Part shown: one piece after another, positions 1 through 6,497 of the stretch
Layout: each line of letters starts with the position of its first letter
Numbering within the stretch: the first letter of the stretch is position 1
Assembly: GCA_023228295.1 (NCBI GenBank)
Contig: JALOBP010000059.1
Span: 1-20,231 of the forward strand
Source of the DNA: Methanoregula sp.
Lineage (GTDB): Archaea; Halobacteriota; Methanomicrobia; Methanomicrobiales; Methanospirillaceae
Reading direction: 5' to 3'
DNA: 20,231 bases
Position numbers and translations under genes: made by a program
Notes under the pieces: generated by a model
The model's database searches: none
Told to the model about the DNA's origin: nothing
Seen by the model: only the letters and a program-made list of their open reading frames with translations

Positions 1-92
1 AAAAAGTCTGTTGCCACGTCATGAACGTTAACGACGAGATCAACCAGATTCTTCGGATGTTCGGGCAGGAGTTCGAAAAATATTATGTCTGA
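1..92 (+). CDS. C-terminal end of an unidentified protein (partial)
   Basis: An open frame enters from the left edge (codons in phase with base 3) and stops at TGA 90-92. The last 18 or so residues begin MNVNDEINQILRMF and end in KYYV. They look like an amphipathic helix, with hydrophobic and charged residues alternating as in a helical C-terminus. Only about 30 codons are visible, so neither domain nor function can be assigned. A start at the internal ATG (21) would give a 23-residue peptide, which is less likely than the end of a longer gene. The G/C-rich island follows directly. Confidence 0.4.
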   Translation, partial: KVCCHVMNVNDEINQILRMFGQEFEKYYV

Positions 93-501
93 TGATTTTT
101 CTGCCGAATGTCGGGTTCACTCCCACCAGCCGGGCATACGTTCCCCCATTCACCTGATATGAGACCCTCATTTTGCCCGGGTTTTTCCGATCACGATGAG
201 GGGTACCCCCGTTCCTTTTTTCTGAACACGAGGGGGTAGCTACACCTCCCACACCAGAGAGGTGGGTATCCCCCCAACTCATTCATGGGATTGGGGGGGG
301 AGCAGGGGCGCTCCTGTGATAACTTCACGCGAAACGATGCGATCCAGGCTGCGTAAAAATGTTCGTTACTCACGTTTGAGGGGGGATCCCACCCCCCAGG
401 CAGTCAGCCGGCCTGGAAAGGTGGGTGGGGGCGTGCATCCGAAGGCCCGCACACCAACCAAGCCCGTTCACCGGGTTTGAGCCGGTCGCCGCTTTTTCCA
501 G
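93..501. other. G/C-homopolymer- and palindrome-rich intergenic island
   Basis: This stretch of about 400 bases holds no gene I can support. It carries many runs of five to eight G or C and several perfect symmetries. GGGGTACCCC (200-209) is a palindrome, as is GTAGCTAC (236-243). CACCTC (243-248) pairs with GAGGTG (259-264). CCCCCCAA (270-277) pairs with TTGGGGGG (291-298). GGGGGG (380-385) pairs with CCCCCC (392-397). AAGCCCG (460-466) pairs with CGGGTTT (472-478) with one G-U. The G tracts at 287-308 could form a quadruplex. Overlapping open frames on both strands (40-282 minus, 262-480 plus) lack recognisable domains and start signals. It could be a dispersed non-coding repeat, a decayed mobile element or a structured RNA. 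Confidence 0.55.
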
Positions 502-1881
502 TCAGCTTACCTTAACAACCATCAGGGTAATGTCATCAAACTGGGGCTGACTGTCGCTGAAAGAAAATACGGAGCGAATAATTTCATCCGCAATTTCCTG
601 CGAGGGGGAGTTGCTGTTTTTCCGGATTGTCTCAATAAGCCGGTCAAGATCAAACATCTCGTCGCGGTCGTTTACTGCCTCGGTGATGCCATCGGTGTAT
701 AATACTATAACATCCCCGGGAGCGAGAGGTATTTCCGCTTGCGTATATTCAGCATCCTCCATCGCCCCGACAGCAATACCGGTGAGGGTAAGTTCCTCAA
801 TCTCCCCGGTTTTCTTCCGTAACACAAGCGGAGGGTTGTGCCCGGCATTCACATAGGTAAGTGTCCCGGTTTCCTTGTCAATGATACCATAAAACAATGT
901 GACGAACATTCCCGTTTTTGAATTGTTTGCAATGATGGGGTTTGCAAAAGAGATTACTTCTGACGGCTTTTTGAACCACATTGCCGTAACCCTGACAACG
1001 ATCCTTGATAAGGCCATGAAAAGTGCGGCAGGCACTCCCTTACCGGATACATCGGCAATCATGATCCCGGTCTGGGAAGAGGTTATCGGCATTACTTCAA
1101 GCGGTATCACATCAAAAAAATCCCCACCCACTTCTTTTGCCGGGATACTTCTTGCAGCGATATCAAAACCTTCTGTCCGGGGGAGGGTCTCAGGAAGGAA
1201 ATTTTTCTGGATTTCTGCAGCAATCTGGAGTTCGGCATTCTTTCTTGCTATCTCGGTCTCCAGTTTCTCCTTCTCGAGTCTAGTTTTTCGTTCATCGAGC
1301 AGGTTCTGGATAATGGTCGAGAAGATTAAAACAGCCACCACGTTGGTAATAATCATGGGGATGGCAACCACGGTCGCAATGGTAACGAACTGGGACGCGG
1401 GTGTTGCAACGAGTATGGCTATCAGGGATACCAGGGACTCCACCAGAGCGATAAAGACGACTGCAACCCATGTCGGTACAAGGTCACGTTTGTTGGCAAG
1501 ATACATCACACCCCCGAGGAACCCGGCGAGGATCGGGGCGATCAAGCCGGTATACATATACGGGCCACCACTTGCACAGCGATATAACCCACCGATAATG
1601 CCGGCCCCGATACCGACCCAGGGGCCGCAGCACAGTCCGGCAATGAACGGACCCAAATCCCGGACATTGAGTACTGCTCCATAGAGGGTGACACCACTGA
1701 TCGTCCCGTACACCGACAGCAGGCCAAAGATGATAATAAGAAGGGACTGGGTTTTTAAGGACGGTTTTTTCTCAAGAATTTCCTGGAAATAGCGACTTCG
1801 GGTAAACAGGTAGGCAAAAACGATGATCACACAGATCATCTGGAAAAGTGTGATAATGCTCTGGATGATATTGAATTCCAT
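502..1881 (-). CDS. Membrane sensor with C-terminal PP2C (SpoIIE/RsbU-type) serine phosphatase
   Basis: Residues 1-195 hold about six hydrophobic segments. The glycine-rich part (roughly 60-190, with GPWVGIGAG and GGLYR) resembles the 5TM/5TMR-LYT sensing module of LytS-type proteins. A charged coiled coil (about 195-225) leads into a PPM phosphatase domain (about 225-459). The linker ends with the family-typical IQKNFLP, and the metal-site motifs VGGDFFD (D254), ADVSGKG (D277), NAGHNPP, YTDGI (D397) and FDDITL (D449/D450) are all present, so the enzyme should be active. In bacteria such phosphatases dephosphorylate STAS anti-sigma antagonists; the archaeal target is unknown. No STAS or kinase gene is adjacent. 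The ATG at 1881 is preceded by GGTGGA, and an A/T-rich box lies about 30 bases upstream. The 459-residue protein appears complete. Family assignment is firm; the ligand is not known. Confidence 0.9.
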   Translation of the reverse strand: MEFNIIQSIITLFQMICVIIVFAYLFTRSRYFQEILEKKPSLKTQSLLIIIFGLLSVYGTISGVTLYGAVLNVRDLGPFIAGLCCGPWVGIGAGIIGGLYRCASGGPYMYTGLIAPILAGFLGGVMYLANKRDLVPTWVAVVFIALVESLVSLIAILVATPASQFVTIATVVAIPMIITNVVAVLIFSTIIQNLLDERKTRLEKEKLETEIARKNAELQIAAEIQKNFLPETLPRTEGFDIAARSIPAKEVGGDFFDVIPLEVMPITSSQTGIMIADVSGKGVPAALFMALSRIVVRVTAMWFKKPSEVISFANPIIANNSKTGMFVTLFYGIIDKETGTLTYVNAGHNPPLVLRKKTGEIEELTLTGIAVGAMEDAEYTQAEIPLAPGDVIVLYTDGITEAVNDRDEMFDLDRLIETIRKNSNSPSQEIADEIIRSVFSFSDSQPQFDDITLMVVKVS

Positions 1882-2032
1882 TCCACCGTAAAATTCGCAT
1901 CAGACCTAGATAGTATTTTGTGAAAAAATCCTTCATCTGGGGAAAATCGCTCAAACAGGTCACTTCCAACGAACCATTAAGGTATATTATCGCGTACACT
2001 GTCGCTCAGGAATTTCTCTTGGGGAAACAGAT
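1882..2032. promoter_or_regulatory. Divergent promoter region
   Basis: This 151-base gap separates the two divergent starts. On the plus strand a TATA-like GGTATATTATCG (about 1981-1992) lies about 45 bases before the condensing-enzyme ATG, implying a leader of about 20 nt. On the minus strand an A/T-rich element around 1905-1918 lies about 30 bases before the phosphatase ATG. The assignments rest on spacing and composition only. Confidence 0.45.
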
Positions 2033-3067
2033 ATGGTATCGTCACAACGTTCCGGGGAGACAACCGTTGGTATTTCAGGGATAGGATACTATATCCCGAA
2101 AAACATGATAACCAGCCGCGAGATGGCACAAAGATCCGGTATTGACGAATCGGTCTTTTCTGAGAAGATTGGTATTGAGAGAAAACATATTGCAGATCCG
2201 GATGAACACCCCGCAGATATGGGGATCAAAGCTGCCAGACAGGCAATAAAAAATGCCGGGATCGCTGCTGATGAGATCGACATTATCGTGTACGGGGGTC
2301 TCGGGTTCTATGACTATAATTTCTGGTCCCCTGCTGCAAAGATCCAGGATGGTGTCGGGGCATCCCGTGCTTCCACATTTGAGATACGCAATGGCTGTAA
2401 CGGGGGGAACCTGGGATTACCCATCTGCAAAGAGCTCCTCCTTGGCGATCCGCAGAAAAAGTATGCCATGGTGGTGTGCAGCGACAAACTCTCCCTTGTG
2501 GTCAATTATACGGACCCGACCGCGATTTCTTCGTTCACCTTTGCCGATGGGGCGGTCGCGGCCGTCTTAAAAAAGAACCATCCGGAAAACCAGCTGCTTT
2601 CCTATGCAAGCATATCCGATGGGTCCCTGGTTGACTACGTGAAAGTCCCCTGCGGAGGGACCCGTATTCCCCTGACAGTGTCAGGCTCCCACCGTGAGGA
2701 TTGTTATCTTCGCGTTACGGATCCAAAGGCACTTGATGGATTATTCTCCCGCACCTACCTGAAAAACTACGTAACGGTAATCCATGACGCGCTGAAAAAC
2801 AGCGGATATACGGTACAGGATATCGATCATATTTTTACCAACCAGGTGAAGAAGAGCATCACGGATAGTCTTCTTTTGGAACTCGGCCTTGAGGAGACAC
2901 AGACCATGAGGACCATGAAGGAATATGGTCACATGGGCCCGGCAGATACCCTGTTCTGCCTGGCACTGGCACAGGAGGAGGGCAGGATCCGTCCTGGGGA
3001 TCTTGTTGTTCTTGCAGGCAGTGGAATCGGTTTTACCTGGGCTGCAACCGTGTTGAAATTCCGGTAA
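2033..3067 (+). CDS. FabH-like (KAS III) thiolase-superfamily condensing enzyme
   Basis: The 344-residue product has the full length and fold pattern of 3-oxoacyl-ACP synthase III-type enzymes. There is an N-terminal GISGIGYYIP strand, a nucleophile motif NGCNGGN with Cys122, a FADGAVA strand (170-176), and a C-terminal GRIRPGDLVVLAGSGIGFTW segment closely matching the FabH C-terminus. Members condense acyl-CoA or acyl-ACP units by Cys-linked decarboxylative Claisen chemistry. The FabH active-site His (in PHQAN) aligns with Asn270 in FTNQV, and the FabH Asn (in GNTSA) aligns with His300 in YGHMGPAD, a reciprocal exchange. It does not look like archaeal HMG-CoA synthase. Archaea lack classical fatty-acid synthesis, so the substrate is unknown. 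The neighbours do not suggest a pathway, although an HMG-CoA reductase lies 2 kb away. Start is the only upstream ATG; the ribosome site is weak. Confidence 0.85.
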   Translation: MVSSQRSGETTVGISGIGYYIPKNMITSREMAQRSGIDESVFSEKIGIERKHIADPDEHPADMGIKAARQAIKNAGIAADEIDIIVYGGLGFYDYNFWSPAAKIQDGVGASRASTFEIRNGCNGGNLGLPICKELLLGDPQKKYAMVVCSDKLSLVVNYTDPTAISSFTFADGAVAAVLKKNHPENQLLSYASISDGSLVDYVKVPCGGTRIPLTVSGSHREDCYLRVTDPKALDGLFSRTYLKNYVTVIHDALKNSGYTVQDIDHIFTNQVKKSITDSLLLELGLEETQTMRTMKEYGHMGPADTLFCLALAQEEGRIRPGDLVVLAGSGIGFTWAATVLKFR

Positions 3068-3078
3068 AGAACCGGAAT
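3058..3078 (+). terminator. Perfect hairpin across the stop codon of the condensing-enzyme gene
   Basis: ATTCCGGT (3058-3065) and ACCGGAAT (3071-3078) form a perfect 8-bp stem around the loop AAAGA, and the TAA stop (3065-3067) sits at the stem-loop junction. No T-run follows directly, so it may be an mRNA 3'-end stabiliser or processing structure rather than an intrinsic terminator. Confidence 0.4.
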
Positions 3079-3161
3079 CTGATGGATCTCTTCCTGAAAC
3101 AGGGTGTAAATACCCGGACTCGCTTTTAATTCAATAAAACCCTATGTTACCCCGAAGGACG

Positions 3162-4100
3162 TTATGGGTGCTTTGTCCGTTTGGATGATTCCCTGAACCG
3201 TATCAGATCGGATACACAGGCATTGTAGGGTGTCGCAATCCCGAGTCGCTTGCCTGAGGTGACTACCGCACCATTCAGGTAATCGATCTCGGTCAGATGA
3301 CCGTGCAGGATATCCTGAAGCATGGATGAACTGTGACCGGCCATCACCGGAATCAACGCACCGTTCAGGTACCCGAGAAAGGTATCCGGATCCTTCCACT
3401 GGAGGCTGATTCCTTCTTTTTTGACCACTGCGTAGATCTCCCTGACCAGCTGTTCGATGATGTGCCAGCTGTTGGGCTCCTTCAGTTCGCCATACGTGAC
3501 ATATGAGATGGCACTGAGCGGGTTTAATGAACAGTTGATCAGGTTCTTTGACCAGAGCTTCCCCTTAATATGATCCGTAGTTTCAACGGGGATTCCTGCC
3601 CGTTTCATGATATCCGCAAGACCCTCTACACCTGCATCACACCCTTGTGGGAACCGGCCGATTTGCATGGGTCCTGCATTGGCTGTGACACGAATCTCAC
3701 GGTCCCCTTCCCGGACAAATCCTGTCAGAACAACACCTCCGATGACACGATCAGAATATCCAGAGATCGTTTCCTCATTACCAATGCCATTCTGGAAACT
3801 TGCGACTTCACTGGAACCGATCAGGTCTTTGTATTGCCTGCAGAGACTCTCGGTATCCTGGGATTTCGACGTGATCAGGACATAATCAAAATCTCCTTCA
3901 TCTTTCAGCTCGCTGACACAGGTGAACCTGTTGGATTCGTCACCCCAGGCACCGTGGATCACAAGCCCATCTCGGGATATTGCACGGGCATAGTTTTCCC
4001 GTGTTACGGCTACGACATCTGCGACATGAGACAGTTTTGCTGCCAGCGGAAGCCCTACCGCTCCGGCACCAAGAATGAGTATCCTTACCGGGGGCTCCAT
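3162..4100 (-). CDS. panE: 2-dehydropantoate 2-reductase (ketopantoate reductase)
   Basis: This enzyme reduces ketopantoate to pantoate with NAD(P)H, which in archaea feeds the pantoate kinase/phosphopantothenate synthetase route to coenzyme A. The 312-residue protein starts with a Rossmann fold carrying ILGAGAVG (G11, G13, G16). It has the SFQNGIGN segment (101-108). The C-terminal helical domain has KLWSKNLINCSLNPLSA, in which Lys185, Asn189 and Asn193 match the catalytic Lys and substrate-binding Asn residues of the ApbA/PanE family. Length and motif order are normal. A GAGGTG sequence lies about 14 bases before the ATG, which is a long spacing. The gene is downstream of trm5 on the same strand, separated by a T-rich terminator-like stretch, so it is probably its own unit. 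A relative acting on another 2-keto acid cannot be excluded. Confidence 0.88.
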   Translation of the reverse strand: MEPPVRILILGAGAVGLPLAAKLSHVADVVAVTRENYARAISRDGLVIHGAWGDESNRFTCVSELKDEGDFDYVLITSKSQDTESLCRQYKDLIGSSEVASFQNGIGNEETISGYSDRVIGGVVLTGFVREGDREIRVTANAGPMQIGRFPQGCDAGVEGLADIMKRAGIPVETTDHIKGKLWSKNLINCSLNPLSAISYVTYGELKEPNSWHIIEQLVREIYAVVKKEGISLQWKDPDTFLGYLNGALIPVMAGHSSSMLQDILHGHLTEIDYLNGAVVTSGKRLGIATPYNACVSDLIRFRESSKRTKHP

Positions 4101-4183
4101 ACCGTAAACTATCGCACCTCATTGGTAATCAACCTTCATGGGTAATGACTCATACCTGAATCAGAACGCCAGGAAAATTGGAT

Positions 4184-4204
4184 GGTTAAAAAAAAGCAAA
4201 ATGA
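4184..4204 (-). terminator. T-rich terminator after trm5
   Basis: Read on the minus strand, the trm5 stop is followed within about 5 bases by a TTTTG segment and a run of eight T (plus-strand A-run around 4189-4196). This fits an archaeal oligo-T termination signal and separates trm5 from panE. Confidence 0.5.
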
Positions 4205-5116
4205 TTAGTTCACCACGATATCATACACCGCGTGCCATTGCCCGGGCGAGTACGACCGCACCTCCCGTTCCAAGATCACCGTACCACCCAGCGCCCCAAT
4301 AAGATCAGTGTGCTCGCCTTTTGCTGATACCAGCGAGTAAAAGTGAATTGTGCCACCGGCTTTGCAGAGCGGGAACGCTTCTTCCAGAAACTCTGTTCCG
4401 GAAAGGGGGAGGTTCATGACGATCCGGTCGAACCTCCACGGCAGGACAGCCCCGAGCCGTCGGGCATCCGCGAGCACCGGAAGCACGTTCTTCGCCCGGT
4501 TCCGTTCAAGATTCTCAAGCATCAGTTCGATTGCCCGGGGATTAAGATCGGAGGCAACCACGAGCGCTGCCCTTGGCGCAAGGCTGATTGCAAACGGCCC
4601 GACACCTGCGAACATATCGAGAATCATCTCGTGATCCTGCACCTGCTTATGAATACGCTGGCGTTCCGTGGAGAGACGGGCGGAGAAGTAGGCACCGGCA
4701 AGATCGACGATGAAGTGATGCCCGTGCTCGGTCACCTCGGTCCGTGTCGTTGGTTTTCCGGCAAGGATGGCAAACTCGCGCGTACGGTACTCCCCGCTCA
4801 CCTCGCCTTTTGCGTACACGACCGTGTGAAGTGAGGGGCGCGATGCGAGGATCTGTTCTGCCCCCGCATGGTCATCGTACTGCATGATGGCAATCCCGCC
4901 CACCAGCTCGTGCCGGGGGAGCGGATCGCGGCCCGGGTGCGCCTCGAATTCATAACGACCGGCACCCTCGCGTTCGGCATTGACCGGCAGGATGAGCTCC
5001 TCATCATCGCGCAGCACCCGCAGGGTTGCATCGAGCGCGCCTTCCTTTATCAGTGCCTGCCGCATCGCCTCCCCCTGCCGTGCCGGCACCCGTACGCCCC
5101 ATTGTCCGACCGTCAT
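4205..5116 (-). CDS. trm5: tRNA (guanine37-N1)-methyltransferase Trm5
   Basis: Trm5 adds a methyl group from S-adenosylmethionine to N1 of G37 next to the tRNA anticodon, preventing frameshifting. The 303-residue form begins with the conserved archaeal N-terminal segment (WGVRVPARQGEAMRQALI, residues 6-23). It then has FSARLSTER (144-152), the SAM-binding LDMFAGVGPF (166-175), the acidic SDLNP (189-193) and the catalytic NLP motif (N235-P237). I chose ATG 5116 rather than the TTG/ATG-type starts at 5155 or 5134. Those would run into the 44-base promoter gap shared with the divergent HMG-CoA reductase gene, and the added residues are not family-like. Function is firm; start is moderately sure. 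Confidence 0.92.
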   Translation of the reverse strand: MTVGQWGVRVPARQGEAMRQALIKEGALDATLRVLRDDEELILPVNAEREGAGRYEFEAHPGRDPLPRHELVGGIAIMQYDDHAGAEQILASRPSLHTVVYAKGEVSGEYRTREFAILAGKPTTRTEVTEHGHHFIVDLAGAYFSARLSTERQRIHKQVQDHEMILDMFAGVGPFAISLAPRAALVVASDLNPRAIELMLENLERNRAKNVLPVLADARRLGAVLPWRFDRIVMNLPLSGTEFLEEAFPLCKAGGTIHFYSLVSAKGEHTDLIGALGGTVILEREVRSYSPGQWHAVYDIVVN

Positions 5117-5160
5117 TTCGACCACGTATATCATAATACTCTGCGTGCTAACCAATAATC
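5117..5160. promoter_or_regulatory. Compact divergent promoter between trm5 and hmgA
   Basis: Only 44 bases separate the two starts. An A/T-rich element, GTATATCATAATACT (5126-5140), can serve as box A in both directions. On the plus strand its TATA core is about 31 bases before the hmgA ATG, implying a very short leader. Confidence 0.5.
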
Positions 5161-6432
5161 ATGGCTGATGATACCGGGCACCGCGAGGGCAACGGCGCGA
5201 AGGCAGGTCAGGATAACGACCGGGATACCATCATTAAAAACAGGTTAAAAGACGGTTCGATCAAGCTCTACGAGCTCGAGAAGGAATTCACGCCGGCCGA
5301 TGCGGTCCGGGTCCGGCGCGGGTATATCGAACAGGAGACGGGGACAAAACTTGACAAAATCGGGACCTTCTCGATCGACATCGAGCGCGTGGTAAAGCGG
5401 AACTGCGAGAACATGATCGGCACCGTGCAGGTCCCCGTAGGGGTAGCCGGCCCGGTCCGGGTCAATGGCGGTTTTGCGCAGGGAGATTACTGGCTCCCGC
5501 TTGCAACAACGGAGGGAGCGCTCATTGCCTCGGTCAACCGGGGCTGCAACGCGATAACAAAGGCCGGGGGGGCTGAGGTCCGCATCCTCCATGACGGAAT
5601 GACCCGGGCGCCGGTCTTTGCCACCGAGAGCGTTGCCCATGCTGCCCGGGTATGTGACTGGGTGAAGGAACACCGCAACGAGCTGAAAACCGCAGCGGAG
5701 AGTACGACCTCGCACGGGAAACTGACCGATATCGTCACGTTTGTTGCCGGCACCAGCGTCTATGTCCGGCTCGAGTTCGACACCAAGGACGCGATGGGGA
5801 TGAACATGGTCACTATCGCGAGTGCAAAGGTTGCCGATCTCATTTCACAGGCAACCAGTGCCCGGCTCATCGCCCTTTCAGGCAACATGTGTGCCGACAA
5901 GAAACCCGCCGCTATTAACGGGATCATGGGACGGGGCAGAAGCGTTGTTGCCGGTGTTGCCCTGTCAAACGAACTGATCAGTAAGGTGTTCAAGACCGAT
6001 GCAAAGAGCCTTGTCGAGGTAAACTACCGGAAGAACCTTGTCGGGTCCGCACGGGCCGGCGCGATGGGATTCAATGCCCATGCTGCCAATGTGGTTGCCG
6101 CAATGTTCATCGCCTGTGGGCAGGACGCGGCCCACGCCATCGATGGTAGTACCTGCATCACCACGATCGATCTCACCGATACCGGGGTCTATGTTGCAGT
6201 CACCCTGCCTTCCCTCCCGGTCGGCACGGTCGGCGGGGGTACAGGTGTGGACACACAGGCGGAATGTCTCAGGATCCTTGGCGTTGCCGGAGGCGGTACC
6301 CCGCCAGGAACCAATGCAAAGAAACTCGGCGAGATCATCGGCGCCGCAGTCCTTGCCGGAGAACTCTCCCTCCTCGGCGCCCTTGCCGCACAGCACCTTG
6401 CCCGCGCCCACCAGCAGCTGGGCCGGGGATAA
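5161..6432 (+). CDS. hmgA: Hydroxymethylglutaryl-CoA reductase, class I
   Basis: This enzyme catalyses the committed step of the archaeal mevalonate pathway, NADPH reduction of HMG-CoA to mevalonate, which supplies the isoprenoid chains of ether lipids. The 423-residue soluble protein shows class I signatures in order: ENMIGTVQVPVGVAGP (83-98), TTEGALIASVNRG (116-128, catalytic Glu118), DAMGMN (210-215), CADKKPAAING (catalytic Lys247), CGQDAA (Asp322), VGTVGGGTG (354-362) and a C-terminal HLARAH with His417 matching the catalytic His of the human enzyme. The full catalytic set is present and there is no membrane anchor, as usual in archaea. The N-terminal 20 residues are a hydrophilic, low-complexity extension. 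The gene is alone on its strand and converges with the permease gene. Confidence 0.95.
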   Translation: MADDTGHREGNGAKAGQDNDRDTIIKNRLKDGSIKLYELEKEFTPADAVRVRRGYIEQETGTKLDKIGTFSIDIERVVKRNCENMIGTVQVPVGVAGPVRVNGGFAQGDYWLPLATTEGALIASVNRGCNAITKAGGAEVRILHDGMTRAPVFATESVAHAARVCDWVKEHRNELKTAAESTTSHGKLTDIVTFVAGTSVYVRLEFDTKDAMGMNMVTIASAKVADLISQATSARLIALSGNMCADKKPAAINGIMGRGRSVVAGVALSNELISKVFKTDAKSLVEVNYRKNLVGSARAGAMGFNAHAANVVAAMFIACGQDAAHAIDGSTCITTIDLTDTGVYVAVTLPSLPVGTVGGGTGVDTQAECLRILGVAGGGTPPGTNAKKLGEIIGAAVLAGELSLLGALAAQHLARAHQQLGRG

Positions 6433-6458
6433 CCCGGGCATTTCACAATTTTCTCAGC

Positions 6459-6491
6459 CGAAAAAAAGAGTGACGGGCGGGCAACCCGTCA
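6459..6491 (-). terminator. Hairpin plus T-run terminator for the permease gene
   Basis: TGACGGG (6471-6477) and CCCGTCA (6485-6491) form a perfect 7-bp stem with a 7-base loop, starting 6 bases past the permease stop at 6498. On the minus strand the stem is followed by CTC and seven T (plus-strand A-run 6461-6467), the layout of an intrinsic terminator. Confidence 0.6.
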
Positions 6492-6497
6492 AGGGTA

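Noticed and set aside
40..480. Overlapping small frames on both strands (40-282 minus, 262-480 plus)
   Set aside because: They show no domain, no ribosome site and a biased Gly/Pro/Arg composition caused by G/C runs. They vaguely resemble orphan frames from dispersed repeats, so I treat the stretch as non-coding.
93..501. CRISPR array or tRNA gene
   Set aside because: Repeats are not of uniform length or spacing as in CRISPR, and no cloverleaf with a T-loop signature could be built.
899..1684. A 261-codon plus-strand open frame
   Set aside because: It lies fully antisense within the phosphatase gene, where all catalytic motifs are intact on the minus strand. It shows no domain of its own.
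2033..3067. Assignment as HMG-CoA synthase, given HMG-CoA reductase 2 kb away
   Set aside because: The sequence follows FabH more closely (C-terminal GRIRPGDLVVL and FTW segment) and lacks the HMG-CoA synthase pattern around the nucleophile. The two genes are not in one operon.
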